Shown: piece by piece, positions 10,307-22,629 of the stretch
Layout of the letters: every line of letters starts with the position of its first letter
Numbering within the stretch: the stretch's first letter is position 1
Origin: Dipteris shenzhenensis
Lineage: Eukaryota > Polypodiophyta > Polypodiopsida > Gleicheniales
NCBI GenBank assembly: GCA_047967505.1
Contig: CM106539.1
DNA: 64,000 nt
Direction: 5' to 3' (one strand)
The notes under the pieces: model-generated
The model's database searches: none
The model's input: the letters and a program-made list of their open reading frames with translations, nothing else
Told to the model about the DNA's origin: nothing
Program-made: the position numbers and the translations under genes

Positions 10307-13254
10307 ATTTCCATTCCTCCTAATGCTTTGGCACCGTCTCCCTCACCTGGGCTGCCCCGTCCCCTAAGTCCGGGAGCCATCGCCGGGGTCAGTGTTGCCA
10401 GTGCGGTGACTGTAGCAGTGGTACTCAGATTGCTAATCTGGCTAGCGCAGCTAAGGCCAAATATTCAATCGCCGTATGGAAGCTTCGGAATAGGTGGTCT
10501 AGCACAGAAGGCCAAGCTTCTTGCTATGGGTCGTGCTGCTGCGGATTTGGGAGAGGGTGGAGGTGAAGGTATGTGTTTTCGTCGTTTCACTTTAGATTTC
10601 AGCGAGCCATCACCACATCTTTTACATCACTCTTTCGCCTTGGCTGACTTAGTACAGAAGGTAAAGGCGGGGAGGCCACGACAGAACATGTCAATTCTGA
10701 TCAAACGCGGGATCACGGCACAACGAATCCATTAAGCTCGATCGCAATGAGCATACATCCAGAGTGTGAATCGTTCGTGACTAGTACCATTAATTCCTTA
10801 AAGGCCGCCGTCACGAAGGAATTCAACGCTCATAAGGCCATGATGCAAGAGAAGATGGACAATTTTGGCATGGCCAGCGGCAGTGGTGAAACTCTTCTAC
10901 GCACAATGATGCAGAAGCACCTCAGTGGTCTAGGCAAGGATAGCGCCCTCGAAGTTGTTCTTCACGCCATGATGCAAGAGCAGTTGGGTGACGGCAAGGC
11001 AAGCAACGGTGAAGCCGTAGGTAACGGAATCGGAGGTCAACCTACTCCTCGCGCTATGATGCAAGAGCAGCTGGGTCAGCGTGCTGTAGGCTTGGTGAGC
11101 GACGGTATTGAAGCTCTTGTTCGCTCCGTGACGCACGATGAACTGGGATGGAGTGGGCAAGGGAATTAGTAACACTGTAGATATTATCACCTCCAAAATG
11201 CACCAGGAACTGGACGGTGCAGTGCGCATCGCGAGTGGTAGTGAAGCTGTTCTTTGCACCATGCTGCAACAGCATGCGGGTGGCGTAGGCAAAGGAAGCA
11301 ACAACGAAGTTCTTCGCCGCCCAATGATGCAACAGCAGTGGAGCGGTGTAGGCGATGAGGCTATTCCACCTGCCATAATGCAAGACCGGGTGGGTAATTT
11401 AAAGAATTCAAGCACCCGCGAAGCTCTTCTACGTGCCATGCTGGAAGAACGGTTTCGTGGTGTAGGCAGTAATAATGATATGATGACCAACACTCAAGCA
11501 CCTAAAGGTACTTACTTTCGCCTTCTCATTCCGCAACAGAAACACAAGGAACAGCCTCATCTTCTTTTCTCCACTTCGTTGGCTGTAGGAGGGATCAATC
11601 AAGGCAAGGGTGCCGCTACAGAAGGAGATACACCGTCTGTTAGATCTACTCCTCAAACGAGGCCGGTCCATGACATAACACGGTCCTCTACAATTCCAGA
11701 GCATGAGCGAACGGTGACACGAACAATTACTTCATTGAACGCTGGTGGAAATGGGCAAACAATTGACGGGGACAGTACTCTTCATATGGCCATTGTGCAG
11801 GACCAGCAGCCAGGTAATGCAGGCATGGCGAGCGATGGTTCCCGTACTGCAGCTGGTGCGTATCTTAAACTTCTCATGCCCAGAGAATGCAGCAAAATCG
11901 CGAGGCTAGTCACCTAATTCAAAGCTCTCTGTTCTACTTTCGTAGGTAACAGCGCAGAAATTAACTCACAACTACGGGTTTATGGCACAGGGTTGACATC
12001 TATTCCAGTAAATCTGGTGAGCTTGGTTCCCCCCCTTTTGCAGAGCGTTATTCCAGTAGGTTTTGAAGACTGCGTACTTGGTATATTTTGTCGTCGAAGA
12101 ATTTGACGCTCTTCATGTCATGGTGCTAGATAATCAGGGTAGTGCACGCGTGGTGGGTGATACTACAACTGCAGGTACGGGTGTCGACCTGCTTATTTGG
12201 AGAAAACAAGACAAATTGTAAGACGCCTCCTCATCTTTCTTTCGTGCTTGGTCGAGTGTAGGTGAATCTGCCTTCGTAGAAAGCCACCATTCTATCGATC
12301 CTATTACTCAAACAGGGGTTTACAACACAACACACCTGCCATCAAGCTCCACCTCTCCTCCTTCATGGAGCACAAATGATAAAGGATTAGTTAGCTCTAC
12401 TAATGTGTTGACGGCAACTCTCAGCAGTAGAAACGTTGGTGCCATGATGCAAGACCAATCGAGGACTGGTCAAGCCATCGAGAGAGTCATACCTTCGGTG
12501 AGTGAGCTCCTCTGAAATAATTTGATCTTCCAAACTCGTCAACTCGTCTTAGAAATGTTTAAGCCAAACCACGATTTGAGGTGCCTGAGGACAAAACTAA
12601 GGATCCTCCCGTGCGCTCCCAGTAGCGCAGTCTCATCGGGCTCGCATATCGTCTCTTGGAGTTCTTGGTGTTTGGAGTTATTGTGCCAATGATTCCGTCT
12701 GGTAGATACACAAGACATGATGTATTTGCGCGTAGAAGTTTCCAGCATGTAAGGTCGTTCTGAGCCGCCGTTTTCAGACAATTTCATCTCATCCGACCAT
12801 CGCCAACAAGAAGAATCATTCTCTGTATTGACAGGTGGAAGGCTTGCATCCCTCACCATCACATAGACAACTACAAACAATAGAGGCAAACAATAGAGGC
12901 AATAGAAGAACAGCATCCTCCTCGAGGCAACCTGGTGAGTTCCCTTATTACTGCAGGATTGGGAATTTTACTTTCTTTGCGTCTTGGCTAAAAAGGTTTC
13001 TTTTGCACGATACAGTCGTAGAGAGGACTTATCCGGAATCGGAGACTACGTCCGCTAGAAGAGAAAGGCACAATCCCGCACATGGCGACGACAGTCAAGA
13101 TCACGTTTCGCGTGCAACTAACATGCATCCTAGCAGCCTTGAGATGGCCGCTTCGCGAATCACAGACTTGGTACAGACCATTGGCGATATTCTTGCCTCC
13201 AGTACCCATGCAATTCACGAGGAAGCCATGAATGGTGATTATCTTTCCTTTTAG
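10160..13254 (+). CDS. Multi-exon gene: single-pass membrane protein with Met-Met-Gln repeats, unknown family
   Basis: I do not recognise this gene. Proposed exons: 10160-10568, 10658-11507, 11589-11855, 11946-12016, 12138-12174, 12262-12497, 12835-12934 and 13016-13254. All have GT-AG borders and several introns are phase 1. The first exon has a Pro/Ser-rich stretch (PSPSPGLPRPLSPG) followed by a hydrophobic segment (GVSVASAVTVAVVLRLLIWL), a likely membrane anchor. The second exon holds about seven imperfect repeats of roughly 30 residues around MMQEQL and GVGKG. A later exon repeats GAMMQDQ. An apparent +1 frameshift near 11135 breaks the repeat exon, unless it is a sequencing error. Base composition is more GC-rich than the flanking transposons. 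The true start may lie in an upstream exon, since the frame is open before the ATG. Confidence 0.45.
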
Positions 13255-13690
13255 GCTGCTTTTTGTTGGCTTCTGAGTTTTTCGGCACATGGTTTAGTTA
13301 ATGTGTTTGTGATTTTGATTTATCTATTTTGGCCTCCGCTTCTCATGTAGCACTTTTTATTTCTTGATAGGCTTTCCTCATAGAGAGGTAGACGGGCATT
13401 GGACTCGGATGTTAAGGGAATCCTTGTATTTGGCCTTGGATCATCGTGTGAGAGCATTCCATGGGCCACATAATGTGCACTAACATAGCTCTCCTTCGAA
13501 CCTAACCTTTGGCGAGGGATATGATCGCGACATGTATGCACAAGAAACATCAACCACTAGAAGAGCTGAGGATGATGTTGCATAATAGCATACTAAGAGA
13601 TGATTTATTGATGAATTTGAAATACAAATGGAGATGGTGGCATGCTCAATGGCATACTCCATTACTTTCATAAGATGGGACACATGGCAG
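13255..13690. other. Gene 3' flank, no recognised feature
   Basis: This probably contains the 3' UTR of the preceding gene. No other coding signal was seen. Confidence 0.4.
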
Positions 13691-14010
13691 GGCTGATCAC
13701 TCATTGTTTGTGAAGAAGACAGATACCGGTTATGTTGTGATTGTTATATATGTTGATGATTTGAATCTGACTGGCAGTGATGATGATGGGATTGCTGGAA
13801 TTAAGAGCATGCTGAAAATGGAGTTTGACATGAAGGATTTGGGAGATTTGAAGTTTTTTCTTAGCATAGAGGTGTTGAGAACACATGATGGCATTTGGCT
13901 TATGCAGAGGCAGTATGCCTTGAATATATTGGAGAGGTTTGGCATGAAGGAATGCAAACCTATAGATACACCTTTGGAGCAAAACTTGAAGGCATCATCA
14001 TCTTTCTCTT
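13691..14010 (+). pseudogene. Ty1/copia reverse transcriptase fragment
   Basis: About 105 codons of the reverse transcriptase domain in one frame. Visible motifs are DHSLFVKK, the catalytic YVDDLNLTG, the conserved F-MKDLG-LKFFL and KPIDTPLEQN. The catalytic aspartates of YVDD are intact. The piece lacks integrase upstream and RNase H downstream, so it is an isolated fragment. From about 14010 the sequence changes to a different, acidic-coding context on the other strand. Confidence 0.85.
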
Positions 14011-15309
14011 CATCCACCAACCTCTCTCTGAACGGGTCATGTAAGTCCATCTTTTCATCATCATCAATTGGGACATTATGATCTTCAAGGTCATCATCCA
14101 TGTCACATTAGGGTTACATCCACTTTTGGAAAAACTTATATGGTCAATGAGTCAAGACAAATTTGGATGACACCAGCCTTCACATTCTTCCTCCAAGCTA
14201 GACAAGGTGTCTAGAATCAAGCAATCTTGAGAACTCAAGAGGTTATAGGTCTATAGGCATTCACTTATGATGGCTCATTACCAGTGCTCTTAAAAAGTCA
14301 TTGATTGAAAAATCTTTCAACCCCCTTTAAATGTCTATTATAAGCTAAATGTTGGTAGGCATTTTTTCATTAAGATTTCAGACCCTTCTTGAATACTTTA
14401 TAATATGTTCTTTTATATATGGTCTAGTACACATGATTTCCCATAAATGCATTACATAATATTACTCTATTGGAAATTGTGAATGATTTTCAAGTTGGGA
14501 GGGTATTCTTCAAACAAATAACATAGCACGTTTCAGTAGAGGAGGGGATTTTTTTTAATTAGATGACTTATATGCATGAGGGGATTAAATATCTAGTTCA
14601 TGATACTTAAATTCAACATTAAAATCTGCATACTAATACACGAGGTGTCAATACATGTGTAAAAAGAAGTAATTTTGTCTTTTATATGTTTTCTTGCATT
14701 TGGTGTATGCATTTTTACATAGTGGACGCCCTCTAGGTACATGTGGGCCAATGCATGATTGGGTGTAGCCCTTTATTGGTGGGAAGTTCAAGGAATATGT
14801 TGCATATGGCTAACTTTATCGATTCGTAACTTATGCATTTCTGAATGGATTTTGATAAACTTGGTGCCTAAACTAATCCACACATTTTTAGCTTGAATAT
14901 GAGATCAAACATAACACAATTGGCATCTTAAATGAGATCATTGAGTTATTGCAAATGTTATAATGCCTATGAAGCATGCATGCTAGACTGTGTAGGATGT
15001 CCAAAATTATTCTACATATATATGGAATAAATTGTTTATTTGAAAGTGAACTCCTTGAGTGTACCACAAACCAAACATGCCAACTAATACAGAACCTTTT
15101 CTATGGTTTAGGGGGTCTCTAATACTGTGCTACAATTATATGCATACATTTTAAAGCAAGCTTAATAACTTTTTCTCATTTGGTTGGAAAGACAAACTCT
15201 TTGAAAAAATGTACTCCAAACTTATGGAGCTAGTGCATAGTGAATTTCTTAAAGGGCCCCAAAATAAGTTTCCTTCTTTCCTAATGTAAAAATAAGATCA
15301 CAGTCGGGT
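14011..15309. other. Gene-poor stretch
   Basis: A minus-strand open stretch rich in Asp and Glu (about 14101-14010) may be a fragment of a transposon acidic tail. Otherwise the 1.3 kb is AT-rich, with no frame longer than noise and no clear repeat ends. Confidence 0.4.
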
Positions 15310-15660
15310 CATAACAAGACAAAGCACCTACAGATGCGCACACAGATGCATTTACTGAACTAAGAAAAAACTTACGAGCGCGTCTATTTGCACGTCTATT
15401 TGTGCATCTATAGGCCCGTGTTTAAGAGCGTGTCTATATAGTAGACAGACGCACGTATAGATGCGCATATAGACGTGCTAATAGATGCTCTGCTACAAAA
15501 TTTAAAAAATAGACAGACGCATCGTTAAACACGTGTATAGATGCATTTATAAATAGTCTTATAGATGCTTTTATAGACTCGCAAATAGACGCTCCTTGAA
15601 CAGACAGACACGTATATAGACACGTTTATAGACGCACTGATAGACACGCTACATAATATT
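15310..15660. repeat. CACTA family A copy A2, left end with subterminal repeats
   Basis: Starts CATAACAAGACAAAGCACCT, homologous to A1 and A3. Many variable TAGACGCG / CGTCTAT repeats follow, in both orientations, for about 330 bases. Confidence 0.65.
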
Positions 15661-16035
15661 TTTTAAATTTATAGAATGCTGTGTATGTTATGTATGCTAT
15701 GTAGTTACAGGAATCCCATTTCCAAATTGTGTAATTTAATTCTTACAGCCAACCGCATTTTAATTAGCACTCTTGCAAGCACGTCTATAGCCGACAATTA
15801 CAATTCCAAATAAAACATTACAACTCCAAAACGTTTAGTTCACAAGGCATTAATTGATAGAACATTGCACAAGAAAATTGAAAGCTCAAAAAGTGCTTGT
15901 ATGTACATATAGCACGAAGCTAAGCCATGTCATGTGGCTTCAAGTATAAAAAATAAGAGGAGTGTATATACAAGAGGCAGAAGCCAAGCTAGTGGCTTTA
16001 AGTACAAAAAAGAGTAGCTAGCACTACTTCTATGA

Positions 16036-17430
16036 CTAATCTAAGTTCTCCACATCCTTGCTTCCGTCCACGCTCCCTTGTGCGCTCCCTTCTCCGCCTC
16101 CTTCCTCGTCTTCTTATGCAGGGGCCTGTAAAACAGGGACAACATATATCAACATATGAAAAATCAAATCTTTACTTATAATATTGACATTATTTAATTA
16201 CTTTTAAATACCTGGGGGGGTGCTCCAGTAGCCCAGATATACTGCTCCTCAGTAATCAACCCATCATGATAGAAGTGCTTCCATGTATCTCCTTTGCAAT
16301 GGTGGTGGTGGTAGGTTATCTCAACAGGAGTAGGGTATCTGCCCACGATATCAAGCTGCAAGACGACACAATTTGTGGACGGGTTAGTACAAAGATACAA
16401 CCTCCTAATAAACTACATAAACAATATAATTTGAGATCGATACTTACAAATTGGGCCTCCCATGATTCAACACCCCCTGCTCTAAAATGCATGCTTCCAT
16501 ATTGCTCGATTTGGATCCTTCGTGCCTCCATGTGTTGCACATTGGGATCCTCCCTCGCTGACTTCATTGCTTTCTTCCACTCATGCTTGTGAGCGGTGTG
16601 GGGTAGGCCCCTTGGTGGTTGACCTCCCTTGAGCCTGGCAAGCTCCGCTAGTGCCTGCCTCTTAAGTGAAGATCTTTTATTGCCAAGTATCGTAATAATC
16701 TTTGACTTGGCCCATTTATCTGTGAACTGAAGATTGGGGGCGTTAGGATACCTAGAGCGAATAGCAGTGAGGGTCTCATCAGCCAACCTCTTTGGCTGGT
16801 CTTTGTAGTGGATAAAGCAATCTCTATAATTGTTAGCAATTACAGAGCACATGAAGGCCATGATGTCCTTCCCCCGTGCATCCATCAAGATGCCTCTTGT
16901 CTGAGTGATATCATAGAAGATCGTACCATCACTCGGAGGCATGTCTATTCATCTGAATCATAATCATCCCCACCACCACCCCTCCCAAAGCACTGTGCCA
17001 TGCATCCCCCACCGCTCTCCCTGCTACTACACCTGCTACCGTGTTGTGTCGAGCTAGTACCATGGCCATTGGTAGCTGGAGACTGCATGGGACTACATGG
17101 ACCATAGCTGGAGAACCAAGCCTCAACTACACAGGAGCACGCCGACAGCTTTGCGAGACAAAAGGACCTCTTGACGGCATGGGGGAAGGGGCATAAGACG
17201 GCATGGGGGAAGGGCCTCAGTTGTGTAGCCAGCTAGGTTGTGGTGACTCCGCTGGGGTAATCTCAGCTGGTGTGGGGTTGGGGTGGTTTGGAGTCTGTAG
17301 TGCTAACTCCTGGGGGGTGTTTAGAGTACCTGTCATGTAGCCGTATAACTCCCTAAGACTGGGAGGGTGCCCTAAAAGGTTATATAACTCCCTAAAAATG
17401 GTCTCCCAGAGATCAGGTGAGCCTCAAGGG
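16036..17430 (-). pseudogene. CACTA family A ORF1, copy A2
   Basis: The minus-strand accessory gene is homologous to the one in A1. The stop is at 16036-16038. The central exon contains GTIFYDITQT, DCFIHYKDQPKRLADE and SRYPNAPN, and the exon at about 16400-16215 contains RYPTPVEITYHHHH. The N-terminal part reads LYNLLGHPPSLRELYGYM and then LQTPNHPNPTPAEITP, where A1 and A3 both have a stop just before TP, so A2 preserves the older sequence here. A frameshift near 16942 separates the halves. The PSYAPS repeat is reduced, and the start region carries stops. Not functional as it stands. Confidence 0.65.
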
Positions 17431-18366
17431 CTACATGATGAACTAGAAAAAAGAAAAAAAGAAGATTACTGATGAGCTGAGAAGAGAAAAAAAAGAGAAA
17501 AAGAGAGAGAAAAGGGAAGGGAAGAGAAGAGAAGGGAAGGGAAGGAAAGAGAAGAGAAGGAAGGGAAGGGAAGGGAAGCGTCTAAAACTGTCGAAGCACA
17601 TCTATAGACACGTCTGAGAAGCGCGTCTATTTTTGCGTATAACAACACATCTATAGACGCGATTGTCTGTGTATGAAAACAAACTAGACGTGCACCTAGA
17701 CACGCTTGTAGATGCGGTTTTAGATGCGCTCTAAGATGCATCTATAAACGCCTTTCGACAGACTGACTATTCTAAAAAGTGGAAAAGGACATGCGCCCGA
17801 CACAAAAGTATAACATTGATACCAAAATCATTCGTTTCTTGGATATGACAATTAAAGACAAATCCAAAGAGAGAAACTTCCAAAGAAGATCAACCGTAAA
17901 GAGACTTACTTTGGATAGAGGTATGGAAGCTTCTTGTCCTTCTTCAGACTTGTTTCTCTTCCTTGTTCACCCTTTTCTCCTGTAAGCCTGGAAGTAAGTG
18001 TGGGTGCCTTCCTCTTAAGTGTAAGCCTGGAAGGGTGCCTTCCTCTTAAGTGTCAGACTTTGGATCTTTTAATAGCAAAGCAAGCAAGCTGCGGAAGCTT
18101 ATGTGAAGAAAAGCAAAACAAGTGCGCTAAAAGTAGATTTGAAAACTACATCTATTTGTGCATCTAATGGCATGTCTATACATGCATCTAGATACACGTG
18201 TAATTGTGTATCTAAATACACAAAGCAGATGCGGTTTTAGATGTGCCTATAGACATGCACTACAGAACAGACAGAGTGGTTTTAGATGCGCCTTTAGACA
18301 TGCCACAGAGTTTTAAAATTAAATATTTGAAGAAAAGCAAATTTTTTTGGGTTGTTTGTTTGTAGG
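17431..18366. promoter_or_regulatory. Central divergent promoter region of A2
   Basis: Contains a GAAGGGAAGGGAAGAGAAG purine tract (about 17485-17580), then terminal-type ACGCGTCTA repeats at about 17578-17760 and again at 18140-18300, then the transposase ATG. This is the same layout as in A1. Confidence 0.5.
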
Positions 18367-21300
18367 ATGTCTTCATCTTCAACAAGTAGCTTCAGTGAGG
18401 ATGAATCCCTCCATATCCACCATCGCAAAATGTGGTTGGAGCAAAAAATCAAATGTACATGTGATCGATGTCGAGGAAACATGTATCGTGCACGCAGGAT
18501 GACACTCAATCACATCTCAAAGTATGGAAAATGGGATGCGACCATAACATGGTAAGTGTTAAAGAGTTAAGGTTGATTGAGATACCTATGGGTATTCATA
18601 TGTTTGAGTTATGATCCCATTTTAATTTGATACAAGATGCAGTGCCACACCCGCATATGTTGCCCTGTGCTCACCGTGAGCAGTTACTAAACTTGCAAAC
18701 CATCTATGGATGGAGCAATGCAAGTTTGAATGCATTACTCAAGTAAGCTTTAAAGTATATTCTGCAAACATGGTGAATTATGCTAGTGGGTCAATTACTT
18801 GAATGCTTTTTCTCATTTATGGTCTTCACCTGCAGGCTATTGTGTAAAGTGCTTCCAAGGGAGAATAAATTACTAACCTCAAGAGATATCGCGGGCAACA
18901 TGTGACCTCTCTTGGAGGATTAGATTACAAGCGCATCCATCCATGCGTCAATGATTGCGTTTTGTTTTGTGGACTACATAAGGATGCAAGAGAGTGCCCT
19001 ACTTGTGGAGAGGCAAGGTATAGAGCAGATCTCAAAACTTTGGATGTGCCTCGTAAGGTTCTGTGACATTTTCCCATAATCCCTCGCATCCAACATATGT
19101 TCAAGTGCAAATCCATTGCACAACTCATGTCATGGCATTCCTCCCATCGATCAACCGATGGCAAGTGGAGAACTCCCCAGACTCTCTTGCATGGAAGCAT
19201 ATTGAAGACACATGGCCAAGCTTCAAGGAAGAACCTAGGAGCTTGAGACTGGGATTGGTTATGAATGGTGTGAACCCATTTGGTCTCAAAAGTAGCTCTT
19301 ATAGTGTATGGCCAGTGATATTGGTGAATTATAATCTTCCACAATCTATGGCTATTAAGAAAGGCCATGTTATGCTGTCCCTTCTAATTCCAGGGAAACA
19401 TAAAGTCAAAAATCCTGATGTTTATTTGGAGCCTTTGATTGATGAGCTAGAGATAATTTGGAGAGGTATCGAGGTGCATGATGTGAGCAAGTCTCCCTTG
19501 TCACGAGACTTCAACTGCAAAGCAGTCTTGATGTGGATGGCGCATGACTTCCTAGGCTATGGCGAGTGTTCAGGTAAGCATTGCACTTTTAATTATGAGT
19601 AGGCAACCGATGTGGCACCTTGAACCCACCTTCAACTCTTAATTGCGTCTATTGTTCAGGTCTCACTACATCAGGTTACCATGCATGTCCTGTTTGTGGT
19701 CCTTCACTAGTTGCCTCACAGGCAGACTCATTGAATAAGGTCATCTATGAGAATCACCATTGATTTCTCCCACCTGATCATCCTAGATATGTTGCCCCTT
19801 GGAATAAAGTCCTCCCACAATCACTCACTGTGGGAGATTGGATGAGAATTTGAAACGGTTCCATGAATCCTCTGCCACTTGGCATGAGCCGGTAAGGGTT
19901 TGTAACTATTGTCTGCTATATTGGCTGGAAATAAAGATTGCCCGCTAACACCAGCTTTTGTTTCGATACTCCATCTTTTATGGTTTACCATATTGGTCCC
20001 ACCTCAATCACCTGCTTGATCCCATGCATATTTTCAAGAATGTGGCATCTACCATTTGGGAGCATTTGAATGGGACACAAGATTCCGTAGGCATAAGGGA
20101 GAATCTACATACTGCAAGGAGGATGCATGAAGCTTGGCCACAAGAGAGACCAAATGGGCATGTTTTTTTACCTCGTGCACTGTGGAGATTATCAAAGCTA
20201 GAGATGGCAGTGGTGAAGCGTGCTATTACTACAATATGTACTCCCACTGGATGCATGAGGTGTTTGAAGGGAGCCTTTACAAAGAGCAAGAAAAGAGGTG
20301 TAGAGCAATTATATGGCTTGAAATCTCATGATTGGCACAAGATGCTCCAAGTAAGTATTTTATGTGCATAATATCTTTTTCCTTTCAAATGTGTGAGTGA
20401 ATAATTATAAGCAACTAATCAACCACCTCCTCGTGGGTTCAGTTCATACTACCTACTAGCATTTCTCATAGTGCATCGAAGGACGTGAAAGATTGTATTT
20501 ACAAGATGCGCAAGCTTGTGAGGTACTTTACATGATACAAAATATGATGCATATCAATGCTCCATGCAAGGTGTTCATATTGCTAATATGGTGTACTTTT
20601 TCATTTCTAGGTATGTGAGCTCAAAGGAAATAGATCCCACCATGCTTGAGAATGCTCGAGTTATGTCATTAGAGGTGGTTTGTTTACTGGAGGAGACATT
20701 TCCACATTCTATTCTCACAAGCCAACTACATCTTATAGTGAATGTGGTGGATGAGATTGCTATATGCGGTACTATACATGCACGATGGTTGTTCTTCCTC
20801 AAGTGCTTCATGAAGACCTTGAAGGGCTTCGTGAGACAAAATGCAAGACCCGAAGGTAGCATGGCCAAGGGTTGGTTGGTACAAGAGTCACTTGTATATA
20901 TTTCTAAGTTTCTTGTTGATGTGGATAGCTCTCTCCCATGACTATGGAGATATGATGAAGACCTAAGAATGACCTCTAATGTGCTTTAAGGGAAAGGACG
21001 CAACAAAGTAATAGACATGGAGTTGCATAATAGTATCAACCTCTATTGCGTGCTTAATAGTGATGTGATGAAAAGATGGGTGACAAGATACGAGGATGCA
21101 AAGGCAAGAAGACAAGAAGAAAGGGCCCTCTTTCGTACACACCACGGATCTCGTGTGCCATACCCTCAGTATCTAAGAGTACTTCCAAAGGTTATTCATG
21201 TGGATTGGCTACTTGACGAAATGGAGAAAGCAGAGAGAGACGAGGGGATGCATATCATAATGGAAGAATGGGAGTATGCTAGGGGATGCATGAGCAAGGG

Positions 21301-21739
21301 CGACGGTATATAGAATGTTATGCATAAGTTAGGAGCTGTCAATAATTTAGATTGCTTATTTAATTGATTTTTTCTTGGTGTAGTGCACTATGTTCAATGC
21401 TATATGGTGTGAGGGCAAGCATTTTCGAACACAACAGATTGATGATAAGAGAAACACACAAGATTGCGGTGTCATTGCTAGCTTTGAGGGAGCCAATGGA
21501 GCCATGGATGATTATTGTGGCATAATCCAAGAAATTATTAAGCTTGACTTTCGATGCTTCTTTGTGTATGTTTTGGATGTAAAGTGGTTTAAGGATGTGG
21601 TGGAAAGAGGCCCTAATGCAACAATCAAACACCATGCAAGTGGCTTTGTAACTATTGACTCCACAAAGTTTTGGCAAAGTAGGAAGGACACACTAGTACT
21701 ACTGCAACAATGTGAACAGCTGTTTCCAGTGACTATGGA
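18367..21739 (+). pseudogene. CACTA family A transposase (tnp2 type), copy A2
   Basis: Same exon order as A1, from MSSSSTSS at 18367 through tnp2 (HPCVNDCVLFCG, NPFGLKSSSYSVWP, LLDPMHIFKNV), DUF4218 (RYVSSKEID at about 20610) and DUF4216 (FVYVLDVKWF at about 21555). Differences: about 250 bases present in A1 (about 3521-3773) are missing at 18681; in-frame stops lie at 19064, 19761, 19851 and 20939, where A1 has CGA, CGA, TGG and CGA; there is a frameshift near 19180. The acidic last exon and the right end are absent, replaced after about 21720 by a 51-bp tandem duplication. The copy could not make active transposase. Confidence 0.85.
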
Positions 21740-21841
21740 AGTGGGGTTGTGACTAGGTTCTACATCGTGGTTAGAAGGCGGTGGTAGTTTAGTGGGGTTG
21801 TGACTAGGTGCTACATCGTGGTTAGAAGGTGGTGGTAGTTG
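21740..21841. repeat. 51-bp tandem duplication at the broken right side of A2
   Basis: The unit GTGGGGTTGTGACTAGGT..GGTGGTAGTT occurs twice with period 51 (21741 and 21792), with two or three mismatches. It marks where A2 homology ends. Confidence 0.85.
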
Positions 21842-22370
21842 GAGAGCAGTACTAAAGAAAGTCCATGCCATGTCAACATCAACTTCATGTAGTGCCGTTG
21901 GGTAACCTACATGGGCTAATGATGGTTTGAATAATATCTGGGATTGCTTCTAAGACATTATTATATAGGACAATTATGCAAATAGGGGGATATCACTTGT
22001 TATTATTAGCAGAAAGATGATTGAATGCAAATTCATCATCCCCACACCAACCGTTTTAGGCTTCTTTTTAAAAAATTTTGGGTTTCAAGGTAGTTTTTAT
22101 AGGTCATTAGGCTTTAGCAGGTTGAGCATGGGACTCTTTTTCAAAAAAATGGAGGACTCCTAGATGACTCTAATCCATGCCATGAGATTATATACAATGG
22201 GATGGTAATAGAGTGTAAGAATGTCGGTGTCATCTTGGAGGACTATATCCTCGTGAAAGTATGCCATATCTATTAGGGGATGAACCTGCATATTATTTTG
22301 GTGAGACGAAGGGTTTTTTAAGTTGTGAGTGGTGAGTCATGACTGCTCAAAATTGATACGGTGATGGAGG
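21842..22370. other. Intergenic stretch without a recognised feature
   Basis: No coding frame, RNA gene or repeat boundary was identified here. Confidence 0.45.
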
Positions 22371-22629
22371 CACGGGGGGTTCACCTCCCAAAATTTTAGT
22401 GCACCACGTGCATTCAAAAGGAGGGGTATTTTAATTCCACTTTTGGAAAAATTTTAATAGGTTTACAATAACAAGAGGGGGTTTTTAATTCAACTTTAGA
22501 AAAAATTCTATTAGTTTATAAGCAAAGAGTGGTGGTTTTATTGGGGAAGAAAATTTAGTCGAGGGGTTTTCTTAATACCCCTTGAACGCATGTGATACAT
22601 AGAATTTCTTAGTAGTGCACCCCTCGAGT
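22371..22629. mobile_element. MITE-like element M1
   Basis: About 255 bases with long imperfect terminal inverted repeats. The left end reads GGGGTTCACC..GCACCACGTGCATTCAA and the right end, reverse complemented, reads GGGGTGCACTAC..ATCACATGCGTTCAA. The inside is AT-rich with runs of A and T and no coding. Element M2 at 24867 has the same ends in the opposite orientation. No convincing target duplication could be read. Confidence 0.6.

Noticed and set aside
13730-14101. Minus-strand frame opposite the copia RT
   Set aside because: Shadow of the RT frame. Only its acidic start beyond 14010 could be real, and that is too short to call.
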